From the NCBI GenBank assembly GCA_013002345.1, contig JABDKH010000058.1, positions 1 through 46,819 on the forward strand: a stretch of 46,819 nucleotides of DNA, written 5' to 3'. A program made the translations under genes and the position numbers. Under the pieces are notes generated by a model. The model was not told the origin of the DNA. It searched no databases and saw nothing but the letters and a program-made list of their open reading frames with translations. Positions 8,866-16,284 of this stretch are shown one piece after another. Origin of the DNA: Rhodothermales bacterium. GTDB taxonomy: Bacteria; Bacteroidota; Rhodothermia; Rhodothermales; JABDKH01. Numbering within the stretch: position 1 is the stretch's first letter; each line of letters begins with the position of its first letter.

Positions 8866-9303
8866 TCAGGCGTCCGATAATACCGCCAGCATAGTTCGCT
8901 TCACGCAGTCCGATTTCTCAAACTCAACATGCAGACGCAGGTAGTTGGCGGCGAGTCGGCTTCCGCTCGACCCGAGTGTCACAACGGCCAATCGCCGAAC
9001 GTTGACGTCCTTGTGATTACGGTAGATGCGCATCAGATCGTTCAGCGCCGGGCTGATATCTACCTGGTCCGGATACTGTAAGGCAAGGCGCATCGCTCCG
9101 TTCTGCAGTCCGTCGTGATGAGAGGCGAGAGCCTCAACGAGTCGGTCACCAAAGGCATCCCATTGCTCGAGTGTCATCGTGGCGGCCGGTGCCGGCATTT
9201 CCAGAAGTTTCTCGGTCCCATCCGCACGAGCCGACGTTGAGATCGTGGCGGCAAAGAGGGACGCAACGAGGAACCCTTTGAAAACATGAGTGGACTTGAA
9301 CAT
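8866..9303 (-). CDS. Small exported HEAT-repeat-like protein
   Basis: A 145-residue protein of unknown function. I chose the ATG at 9303 over one 33 bases upstream because a strong ribosome site (AGGGGG) sits at the right distance before it, and because it gives a clean signal peptide (FKGFLVASLFAATISTSARA, cut before DG). The mature part is about 120 residues and mostly helical. The segment VNVRRLAVVTLGSSGSRLAA looks like a HEAT-type repeat helix pair, so a protein-binding role outside the cytoplasm is plausible. It has its own terminator and is divergent from the next small exported protein gene, with about 230 bases between. No enzyme motif is visible. Confidence 0.7.
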   Translation of the reverse strand: MFKSTHVFKGFLVASLFAATISTSARADGTEKLLEMPAPAATMTLEQWDAFGDRLVEALASHHDGLQNGAMRLALQYPDQVDISPALNDLMRIYRNHKDVNVRRLAVVTLGSSGSRLAANYLRLHVEFEKSDCVKRTMLAVLSDA

Positions 9304-9536
9304 CTTGTTTCCCCCTGTAGGAATTTCGAGGAGCACTTATCGACCAGTACGGTGATCGCGATTTACGTTGCGGTACCTGTTCGACATAGCGCTCGAATGG
9401 TCCCTCATCGATGCCGAACCGCGTACCCCGCTCGCCGAACGGTGGAATAGGCCGGCCGGATGCCGATTTGCCGGAACGTCGCCGCCGCCAGCTGAGTTTA
9501 ATTTCTTTATGTATCATCTTGCGCCAACGGTCCCTG

Positions 9537-9935
9537 ATGGCGAAAAAGCTCCTCCAAGTCCTCCCGCTCCTTCTGTTGGCCGGCTTCGCCAACGCCCAGA
9601 CAGCCACCGTTTTCGGCACGGTAAACGAAATCGTCGGCGATCAGTACTTCCCCATACCCTTCGCCCGGGTGACGCTCACCGGCGACCAGCATAAGCCGCT
9701 GCGGCCCGTGGTACCGGACATAGAAGGCAAGTTTACCCTGCACCTCGTGGCAGCAGGTGCCTATGACCTTACCGTGTCAGCCGTCGGCTTCGACCCGCTG
9801 AGTACGGAGATCGAGGTAGCGGATGGCGACAGCCTTCACGTTAGAATTCGCATGGGCGACAAGGAGATAGCTGGAATAATGATCGAGAGCGAGCATGGCG
9901 ATTCGCCCGGTCAACACCTTGGAGGTCACGACTGA
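9537..9935 (+). CDS. Small secreted carboxypeptidase-regulatory-like domain protein
   Basis: A 132-residue protein. The ATG at 9537 is preferred because it opens a typical signal peptide (AKKLLQVLPLLLLAGFANAQ); an in-frame ATG 126 bases upstream would put a long polar stretch before it. After the signal the chain is a single beta-sandwich domain like those at the front of SusC proteins (TVFGTVNEIVGDQYFPIPFA, then EGKFTLHLVAAGAYDLTVSA and VGFDPLSTEIEV). Such domains usually act as binding or stability modules attached to larger proteins; here it stands alone. No partner gene is obvious. The ribosome site is weak. Function unknown. Confidence 0.7.
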   Translation: MAKKLLQVLPLLLLAGFANAQTATVFGTVNEIVGDQYFPIPFARVTLTGDQHKPLRPVVPDIEGKFTLHLVAAGAYDLTVSAVGFDPLSTEIEVADGDSLHVRIRMGDKEIAGIMIESEHGDSPGQHLGGHD

Positions 9936-10076
9936 GGGCCGGCGCGACCGTCTACAAAACCGGAATCCCGTCACCGAACCAGAGATTCCCCGTCAGCCGG
10001 AAGCGTGCGCGGGTCGTAGCATATCCGGCCAGCCAGCCCGGCTGATAGCGGTTGTCACACAGCTGAGGATATGACC

Positions 10077-10493
10077 ATGTTCATCTCGCTCTTGATCGTG
10101 ACTTTCCTCGTCGCGATCGTCGTGTCGTTCCTCGTCGCCAGGCTCTTCAGCAATCCGATCCATAGTATTCTCGCGCGGATCGTGATTGAAGACATCAGCT
10201 CCGCGTGGCAGCGGTACATCATGTTTGCCATCTACGTCGTGGGGATCGCCGGTGGTGTTCGTGTGCACCAGCTGGAGCGCTACATCGTGTCGAACGCTCC
10301 TGATCAGGAGCCCCTTCTTCTAACGGGGGAACGGTGGACCCTCGAGATCTACCGGACCATCATCGAGACCCTGTCGAGCATCGCGTGGATGCTGCTTGTC
10401 TTCTTCGTGTTCGCGCTTATCGCCTTCGTCGTCGTTCGCGGATTCGAATTGAAGCACGGCAAGAAAGAGGTATCGGGCACGGACAGCAGCTGA
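10077..10493 (+). CDS. Small inner-membrane protein of unknown function
   Basis: A 138-residue protein with three predicted membrane segments: about residues 3-23 (a strongly hydrophobic N-terminal helix), 45-60 and 103-120. I prefer the ATG at 10077 over the one at 10071, because the GAGG ribosome site is 8 bases from the former and only 2 from the latter. The loop between helices 2 and 3 (about 60-100) contains charged residues and is likely outside or at the membrane face. The C-terminus is short and basic. I recognise no family. It is convergent with the lipoprotein gene that ends at 10515. Confidence 0.65.
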   Translation: MFISLLIVTFLVAIVVSFLVARLFSNPIHSILARIVIEDISSAWQRYIMFAIYVVGIAGGVRVHQLERYIVSNAPDQEPLLLTGERWTLEIYRTIIETLSSIAWMLLVFFVFALIAFVVVRGFELKHGKKEVSGTDSS

Positions 10494-10514
10494 CCGAACG
10501 GCGTCCCCGTGACA

Positions 10515-10940
10515 CTACAGATCGATGATGTTCGAAACGATCGCACCGGGTACACGCTCGCCGTCGCGGATCTCCGCCTTCCACCACCAGAAGACCGCCT
10601 GCGTCTCATTTTCCTCCATCATGATATCGCCGTGGTCTATGGTTCTGGACCGGCCCGCAGCCACGCTCTGGCTGTCATCGAGGTGGGGAATCCAATCGAT
10701 GAGCGTCGCCAGCTCACTCCCGACGAGGAAGTAATAGATACGGTCCCCGGTTTCGTTCTTGACGGTCACCCTCAGGCCGTCCGAGCGGGCGGTGACCGTA
10801 TTGCTTTCGCTCTCGAACAGGGCACATCCCGCAAGGAATATCACGGTCAGAAGTGACAGAATGACGAGGTTCACACGGCGGGCGCTTTTCGCAGTGCCGG
10901 GTCGTGGGCAATGGTTGGGTCGGTTCTTATCGAGAGGCAT
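10515..10940 (-). CDS. Small lipoprotein of unknown function
   Basis: A 141-residue lipoprotein. A ribosome site (AAGGTGA) precedes the ATG at 10940. A basic N-terminal region (residues 1-22) leads to a hydrophobic segment and a lipobox, FLAGC, with C39 as the lipidated cysteine. The mature part is about 100 residues, rich in polar and acidic residues, with strand-like stretches (GLRVTVKNETGDRIYYFLVG) and a Trp cluster (VFWWWKAEI). No catalytic motif or known family is apparent. It is convergent with the small membrane protein gene; about 285 bases separate its start from the EEP-fold lipoprotein gene. Confidence 0.7.
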   Translation of the reverse strand: MPLDKNRPNHCPRPGTAKSARRVNLVILSLLTVIFLAGCALFESESNTVTARSDGLRVTVKNETGDRIYYFLVGSELATLIDWIPHLDDSQSVAAGRSRTIDHGDIMMEENETQAVFWWWKAEIRDGERVPGAIVSNIIDL

Positions 10941-11084
10941 CTGATCACCTTGCTTCCTGTCGACGTTCTTCCGGACAACCGCAGTCTACGGCAACCAAAT
11001 CCACGTGTCCATCGGTACGGATCGGTCCGCTCTACATGCCATCTCACCGGGCGATTCAGGCGTGTGGACCGGCAAGCAGCGATC

Positions 11085-11101
11085 CCGATCTGACAGATCG
11101 G
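11085..11101. promoter_or_regulatory. Perfect palindrome upstream of the EEP-fold lipoprotein gene
   Basis: CCGATCT-GAC-AGATCGG is a 7-bp inverted repeat with a 3-base centre, the geometry of a dimeric regulator site. It lies 125 bases before the ATG at 11226, in the 285-base gap that begins at 10941. Nothing else in that gap looks like a gene. Confidence 0.3.
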
Positions 11102-11225
11102 ACATTGATGCAGGACAGATGGGACAATCCGTTATCCGATAGCTGAATGACGCGCTTTTCGACGCAGTCGGATGATATCCTGAGCCACGGACGATCAATG
11201 AACCATCATCTTCGTGGAGGTTGTC

Positions 11226-12395
11226 ATGTTGCACAGATCTTTTTTGAAGCTAGTCCCCATCGTGCCGGTTGTTCTTGTGCTGATGGTTGGCGCGGCCTGT
11301 GAGGACGCCGGTGTGATCACGGGCGATTCCGCGTCGTCGTCCATCGGCGCTGATTTACAGGCCAAGAACTCGGCCGTTGCGCGGCAGGGGCCGGGCGCCC
11401 TGACCGTGATGACTCGAAACGTCTACATAGGTGCCGGCGTCGACAACATTATTGCCGAACCGGATCCGAACAAGGTGCCGTTTCTCGTCGCTGAAGCGTT
11501 CCAGACGTTTATCGCGACGAACTTCGATGAGCGCGCAGAGGCGTTTGTGCGAGAGATCGCCGCGTACCAGCCACATCTTGTCGGACTTCAAGAGATAACA
11601 CGTATAAGATTGCAGTCACCGGGTGACCGTGTCGTCGGTGGTACGACGCCGGCCGAGGACGTATTCCTGGACCACATGGATGTGCTGATGAGCAAGCTGG
11701 CCGCTCATGGGCTCGACTACGTGGTGGCCGGCATCGTTCAGAATCTCGATGTAGAATTGCCGATGATCGTGAGCCTGGATCCGCTGGCTTTCGATGACGT
11801 GCGCGTCACCGATTTCGACGTGCTGCTGGCACGCGGCGACGTCGGACTGTCCAACGTTCAGGAGGTGAACTTCGCAGTGGGTATGCCCGTTCCGGGACTC
11901 GGAACGCTTGGACGTGGATACGTCGCGGCAGACGCGACGGTCAATGGCCGAACCTATCGCGTCGCCACGTCACATTTCGAGTCTGAAGTGCAGGAGATCC
12001 GAATGGCGCAGGCGCAGGAGCTCATGAGCGATCTTCAGTCGTCTCCGTATCCGGTGGTTGTGATGGGCGACCTGAACACGGAGGCGCCAGAAGGAGCGAC
12101 GTACGGAATGTTTATGGAAGACGATTTCATAGACACCTGGGATCGAAACCAGCTTCCACACGCCGGACCCGGGTTCACGTGCTGCCATCACGGAAGCCTG
12201 ATCGGTACGAGCCGCATACCCGACAAGAGGATCGACCTTGTTCTCTTCCGATCGACGAAGACGAAGCACGGAAATGGCGGCCTTGGTTCCGTCTTTGTGG
12301 AAGTGGTCGGTGAGTCGCCGGCAGATAGAACGCAATCGGGCATGTGGGCGTCCGACCACGACGGCGTAGTGGCGTCGCTGCGCGTTCCGAACTAA
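11226..12395 (+). CDS. Exported lipoprotein of the endonuclease/exonuclease/phosphatase fold
   Basis: A 389-residue metal-dependent phosphoesterase-fold protein. The ATG at 11226 follows GGAGG by 5 bases; a GTG 12 bases upstream lies inside that ribosome site and is not used. A signal peptide ends in a lipobox, VGAAC (C25), so the protein is probably anchored outside the cytoplasm. The fold's motifs are all present: TRNVYIG (N65), GLQE (E123), TSHFES (H250), GDLNTE (D282, N284), DKRIDLVL and SDHD (D377, H378). These match the family's metal and phosphate-binding residues, so it should be active. The substrate could be extracellular DNA, a phospholipid or another phosphodiester. Two cysteines and two histidines in a row (CCHH, 319-322) are unusual. 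Confidence 0.88.
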   Translation: MLHRSFLKLVPIVPVVLVLMVGAACEDAGVITGDSASSSIGADLQAKNSAVARQGPGALTVMTRNVYIGAGVDNIIAEPDPNKVPFLVAEAFQTFIATNFDERAEAFVREIAAYQPHLVGLQEITRIRLQSPGDRVVGGTTPAEDVFLDHMDVLMSKLAAHGLDYVVAGIVQNLDVELPMIVSLDPLAFDDVRVTDFDVLLARGDVGLSNVQEVNFAVGMPVPGLGTLGRGYVAADATVNGRTYRVATSHFESEVQEIRMAQAQELMSDLQSSPYPVVVMGDLNTEAPEGATYGMFMEDDFIDTWDRNQLPHAGPGFTCCHHGSLIGTSRIPDKRIDLVLFRSTKTKHGNGGLGSVFVEVVGESPADRTQSGMWASDHDGVVASLRVPN

Positions 12396-12410
12396 CGTCT
12401 GACAAGCCGC

Positions 12411-12445
12411 TGACGGGCCCACGAAAGCCGTCACGGGGCCCGTCA
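12411..12445 (+). promoter_or_regulatory. Hairpin 1 of a tandem pair with a repeated 10-bp motif
   Basis: TGACGGGCCC (12411-12420) and GGGCCCGTCA (12436-12445) form a perfect 10-bp stem with a 15-base loop, 15 bases after the stop codon of the EEP-fold gene. No T run follows, so it is not a standard intrinsic terminator. Confidence 0.55.
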
Positions 12446-12457
12446 ATGACACAAATT

Positions 12458-12490
12458 GGGTCCGTCACTGTATCTTTGAGTGACGGACCC
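12458..12490 (+). promoter_or_regulatory. Hairpin 2 of the tandem pair, just upstream of the hybrid kinase start
   Basis: GGGTCCGTCACT (12458-12469) and AGTGACGGACCC (12479-12490) form a perfect 12-bp stem with a 9-base loop (GTATCTTTG). Its outer 10 bases match hairpin 1 at 9 of 10 positions (GGGYCCGTCA). It ends 16 bases before the ATG at 12507 and covers a possible GTG start at 12480. Switching pairings between the two hairpins is possible. Confidence 0.6.
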
Positions 12491-12506
12491 TCACGGGGTG
12501 TCTCTG

Positions 12507-14867
12507 ATGGACGTCTCTACTGCACTTCTTTCGCTTCGCTCGCGTCTTGTCGGGCCTGCCTCCTGGGAAGCCGACGAGGGCTTCAAGGACGTTCTGCGCA
12601 TCATCAACCGGCGCGGAATGCTGGCGGCCGGCACGTTGACGGTTATTGCCGTCGCTCTGTATCTCGCCGTCAACGCGCTCGTGCTCGGCAAACAACCGGT
12701 GTGGGTCTATCCCAGCGATCCGGTCATTGCCGCGACAAGCATGATGTTGTGGGACAAACTGATGGTGTTGGCTTCCGGTCTTCTTTTTCTCTTTCTGTAT
12801 CGAGCGGACGCGGATCTGCGATGGGGACGTTTCGGAGCCGCAGCGGTTGTAATTGTGCTGTCAGTCGCAAGTGTTTTTGACGACGTCAGCGGCACGGGGA
12901 ATACTGTGACGTCCGCGGTCTATCCCACACTATTCCTGCTCGTGGCATCCGGCACGATTCCGTTTCGCCCTTTGCAAATGCTGTTTGTAGCGGTCGGCAC
13001 GTTCGGAGTTGTCACGGTCTCGGAGATCGTTTTCCCGGTGATGCTTGGTGTGTCCGTCACCGGAATGCCGGTGGAACAGGTTCCATTCATGGTCATCGCG
13101 GCCGCCATGCTGACGGGAATCACGATGCTCCTGTACGGCACGCGTTACGACCAGTATCGAGCGCGTGCAGCCGCGCAGCGTCTGACCTCGGAGCTCGAGC
13201 GCCATTCTCACGAACTCGAGGAAGCAAAAGCCCGTACCGAGGAACAGGCGGCCAGGCTGGTCGAAGTGGAGCACATGAAAGACCGTTTTTTCGCCAACAT
13301 CAGTCATGAATTTCGAACGCCGCTTACGTTGATCATGGGCCCCGTCGACGATGCGCTCGAAGGGGCTTACGGCGACGTTCACCCTCCTCTGGCGAGCATG
13401 CTAACAAGCGTCCGGAATAGCTCCCGGCGTTTACTCGGACTCGTCAACGACCTGCTCGACCTGTCAAAGGTCGACGCGGGTGCGATACGGCTTCGTATCG
13501 AAGAGCACGACCTGGTGTCTTTCCTGAAACCAGTCGTGCACAACTTCACAGATGTGGCGGGACGCCGGAAGATCATCTTGACCTGTGAGAGCACTGAAGA
13601 TGAACTGCCGGCGAGCTTCGACCCGGGCGCGTTGGAGAAAGTCATCTACAATCTCGTTTCGAACGCGATAAAATTCGCCCCCGATGGAGGAGCCGTCAAG
13701 GTCAGTCTGGACGCGCTACAGACGCGCAGGGGAAGGCAGGCGCGGGTGACCGTCAAGGACAACGGACCGGGGATTACTCGAGAGCAGGTCAGCCTGATCT
13801 GGGATCGCTTCCATCGGATTGAGAGGGATGGATCGTCAGAGGGAACGGGAATCGGGCTCGCGCTCGTCAAAGAGCTCGTCGAACTGCATGGTGGCGAAGT
13901 GGCCGTCAAGAGCGATGTCGGATTCGGAAGCGAGTTCACCGTCGATCTGCCACTGGCTTCGTACCCGGACGTCCGCAGAGCCGCCGACTCTACCTATGAC
14001 GTGGCGCCCGCGTCGGATCCGGATGAGATTGGATCATTTTCATATTCGGACGACTCTCCCGAAGCCTCTGCTACGGCGCCGATCGTTCTCGTTGTAGACA
14101 ACGACGACGAAATCCGGGCGTATGTGAGGAGACATCTGAAAGGTTTGTACCGGGTGCGAGAAGCGGAAGATGGTCTTCAGGCGCTGGAGTCTATTCACGA
14201 AGAACGTCCGGCACTGATCATCAGTGACGTGATGATGCCACGCATGGACGGTTTCGAGCTGTGTCGCAAGGTGAAGGGTGACGCGGAGTTCGCCGAGATT
14301 CCTGTCGTCTTGCTTACGGCGCGAGCGGACGAGGCCGGTCAGATGGAAGGTTTGCATGCGGGCGCTGACGACTATATCCCGAAGCCGTTTTCCTCGGCGG
14401 CACTTGTCGCGAGAGTCGAGAATCTTATCGAGATGCGGCGCATACTGCGTGTCCGTTACATGGAGGGCGTTGTCGAGCCGAGTCCGATCGACGTGCCGTC
14501 GGTTGATCAGTCGTTCATGGAGCGGGTCAAGAACACCGTCGAGGAGCACATAGGCGATACGCATTTTGGCGTTGACTGGCTCGCGGATGAGGTCGGATTG
14601 AGTGCGCGCCAGTTGCAGCGGCGAATTCGGGGTATCACGCGTCTGACGGCTGCGGGGTACATCCGGCTGATGCGTTTGAAGCGTGCGGCGCAGCTGTTCA
14701 GTCGGCAGGCCGGTAACGTGTCGGAGGTTGCATACGCCGTTGGCTACGGAGATGCCGCGTATTTCTCCCGTCTGTTCAAACAGACGTTCGGTGTACTCCC
14801 CTCGGAGTTTATCGAGCAAGAAGCGTTACGAGACCGCGAGCAGCCTGATACGACTCCCGTCGCCTGA
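12507..14867 (+). CDS. Hybrid sensor histidine kinase / response regulator with AraC-type DNA-binding domain
   Basis: A 786-residue one-protein two-component system. I chose the ATG at 12507, preceded by GGGGTG, over a GTG at 12480 that lies inside a hairpin. The order is about six membrane segments (residues 38-211), a coiled coil (about 219-259), then a HisKA domain with the phospho-accepting H267 in SHEFRTPL. The ATPase domain follows, with the N-box around N386 and DNGPG. A receiver domain has D574 (SDVMMP) and K626 (PKPF). An AraC/HTH_18 domain closes the chain (about 670-770, with LADEVGLSARQLQRR and VAYAVGYGDAAYFSRLFKQ). Unlike the SusCD-linked hybrid systems of Bacteroides it has no large periplasmic propeller, so it likely senses through its membrane part. 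Targets may include nearby genes or its own hairpin region. Confidence 0.93.
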   Translation: MDVSTALLSLRSRLVGPASWEADEGFKDVLRIINRRGMLAAGTLTVIAVALYLAVNALVLGKQPVWVYPSDPVIAATSMMLWDKLMVLASGLLFLFLYRADADLRWGRFGAAAVVIVLSVASVFDDVSGTGNTVTSAVYPTLFLLVASGTIPFRPLQMLFVAVGTFGVVTVSEIVFPVMLGVSVTGMPVEQVPFMVIAAAMLTGITMLLYGTRYDQYRARAAAQRLTSELERHSHELEEAKARTEEQAARLVEVEHMKDRFFANISHEFRTPLTLIMGPVDDALEGAYGDVHPPLASMLTSVRNSSRRLLGLVNDLLDLSKVDAGAIRLRIEEHDLVSFLKPVVHNFTDVAGRRKIILTCESTEDELPASFDPGALEKVIYNLVSNAIKFAPDGGAVKVSLDALQTRRGRQARVTVKDNGPGITREQVSLIWDRFHRIERDGSSEGTGIGLALVKELVELHGGEVAVKSDVGFGSEFTVDLPLASYPDVRRAADSTYDVAPASDPDEIGSFSYSDDSPEASATAPIVLVVDNDDEIRAYVRRHLKGLYRVREAEDGLQALESIHEERPALIISDVMMPRMDGFELCRKVKGDAEFAEIPVVLLTARADEAGQMEGLHAGADDYIPKPFSSAALVARVENLIEMRRILRVRYMEGVVEPSPIDVPSVDQSFMERVKNTVEEHIGDTHFGVDWLADEVGLSARQLQRRIRGITRLTAAGYIRLMRLKRAAQLFSRQAGNVSEVAYAVGYGDAAYFSRLFKQTFGVLPSEFIEQEALRDREQPDTTPVA

Positions 14868-14870
14868 GGT

Positions 14871-16160
14871 CTAGAGGAGAAAAACGACTCCGATCGCCGT
14901 GACGAGAGATGCAATGATGCCGGGAAGGATGACCTTTTTTAACCCTGGCGACCCGGCGCTCAGCACAATCGCGCCCTTCACGAGCGTATTGGAGGCGACG
15001 GCAAGGACGATGGCCCGGGCAGCCGTTTGTTCGTCGAGAACGCTCGCGTCGCGGCTGAGCTCGGCCATGGAGAGGGTGATCGCGTCAACGTCGGCAAACC
15101 CCGCGACAACGCTCGACAGGTAAATCCCGGTGTCTCCCAGGTACATGGTCGCCGCCTTGGATATCAACAGAACCACTGCAAAGAGCAATCCGAATCCGAG
15201 CGCCGGACCCAGTTCGAACGGGTTGGTGAAGCGGTCCTCTTCCTCCTGCTTTGCGACCGACTTGCTCCGGTACAAATAGATGCAGTACACCGTGGTCACG
15301 GCCAGTGCCGCGGCCATCGGTATCCAGACGATTCTCAGAAGCGAACGGTTCAACGCCGCCACCTCGACAAGCACGCGCACGAACATCACGCTCCACGAGA
15401 GCAGGATGGCGAGCGCGAACGGCTGATTGAGACCGTTGACCGACCGACTTCTCTGCGAGAAGCTGAGCGTAACCGCCGTGCTGGATGCCAGGCCACCAAG
15501 GATACCCGTCAGGCCCACGCCACGATGGGTACCGACCAGTTTGATCAGGATATATCCCAGAAAGCTGATACCGGAAATGAACACCACCATCAGCCAGATC
15601 TTGTAGGGAACCAGCACGCTCAACGGCTCCGGTCCGTATCCCGTGCGAGGCAGGAGCGGGAGTATGATGATCGTGATTACGGCGAACTGCAGCGTCGCGT
15701 AGACATCTTCCGGCTCCAGTTGCCGAATCAGTGCCCGGGTCTGAAGCTTGAGCGCGAGGAGTACGGTCACGGCGACACCGAGCGCTGCGGCCAGCCTCAG
15801 GTCCCCGAAATAGCAGAGGGCGCCGATCATGACCGTCGTCAGAGCGGCGACCTCGGTCGTGATGCCTCCGCTACCCGACCGGGCCTCGAAGTAGTAGGCG
15901 ACCGTCACGACAAGGCCCGCGGCCAGGATCGCCGCAACAAGGAGGAGCGGACTGCCCATCACGTCCGCCAGCAGTGCGGCTGTGCAACCGAACAGCGCCA
16001 GAAGGGGAAAGGTGCGGGCTCCGGCGAAGAGGCTTTCGCCCTCGTTCTTCTGGTGTTCCGACCAGTGCGCGTACTCGCGCTGAAGCCCTACAAGCAGCCC
16101 GACAGAGATTGCAACCCCGAATCGGTAGAAGAGCTCGATCTGGCTTGTGTCTTCAAACAT
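14871..16160 (-). CDS. MgtC/SapB-family membrane protein with DUF4010
   Basis: A 429-residue polytopic membrane protein. The N-terminal part has the MgtC/SapB signature (about residues 10-150: FGVAISVGLLVGLQREYAHW, later TTEVAALTTVMIGALCYFG). The C-terminal part matches the DUF4010 domain, with further membrane helices and the segment SSVVAGFADVDAITLSMAEL. MgtC proteins are tied to Mg2+ limitation and membrane energetics, but the role of the DUF4010 form is not established. The stop codon is 3 bases from the stop of the convergent hybrid kinase gene. A perfect 9-bp hairpin ends 5 bases before the ATG and there is no clear ribosome site, suggesting translational control. Confidence 0.85.
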   Translation of the reverse strand: MFEDTSQIELFYRFGVAISVGLLVGLQREYAHWSEHQKNEGESLFAGARTFPLLALFGCTAALLADVMGSPLLLVAAILAAGLVVTVAYYFEARSGSGGITTEVAALTTVMIGALCYFGDLRLAAALGVAVTVLLALKLQTRALIRQLEPEDVYATLQFAVITIIILPLLPRTGYGPEPLSVLVPYKIWLMVVFISGISFLGYILIKLVGTHRGVGLTGILGGLASSTAVTLSFSQRSRSVNGLNQPFALAILLSWSVMFVRVLVEVAALNRSLLRIVWIPMAAALAVTTVYCIYLYRSKSVAKQEEEDRFTNPFELGPALGFGLLFAVVLLISKAATMYLGDTGIYLSSVVAGFADVDAITLSMAELSRDASVLDEQTAARAIVLAVASNTLVKGAIVLSAGSPGLKKVILPGIIASLVTAIGVVFLL

Positions 16161-16165
16161 CGTGG

Positions 16166-16192
16166 TTTCGCGAGGCTGGGCAACTCGCGAAA
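16166..16192 (-). promoter_or_regulatory. Perfect 9-bp hairpin at the translation start of the DUF4010 gene
   Basis: TTTCGCGAG (16166-16174) and CTCGCGAAA (16184-16192) are perfect inverted repeats around a 9-base loop. In the minus-strand mRNA the hairpin ends 5 bases before the ATG (16160-16158), where a ribosome would bind. No T run follows. It may block ribosome access or act as an operator. Confidence 0.5.
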
Positions 16193-16284
16193 GGTACCGA
16201 TGCGCGACAACAGATTCACGGACCGACAGCGACTGCCGCGTCGGCCTTGATTCGTCGGCGTCCGACTACGGTGATGTTTCGTTG

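Noticed and set aside
15027-16250. A 407-codon open frame on the plus strand opposite the DUF4010 gene
   Set aside because: It is antisense to a clear membrane protein gene. Its product is all charged and low in hydrophobic residues, as expected for the reverse strand of a membrane protein gene.
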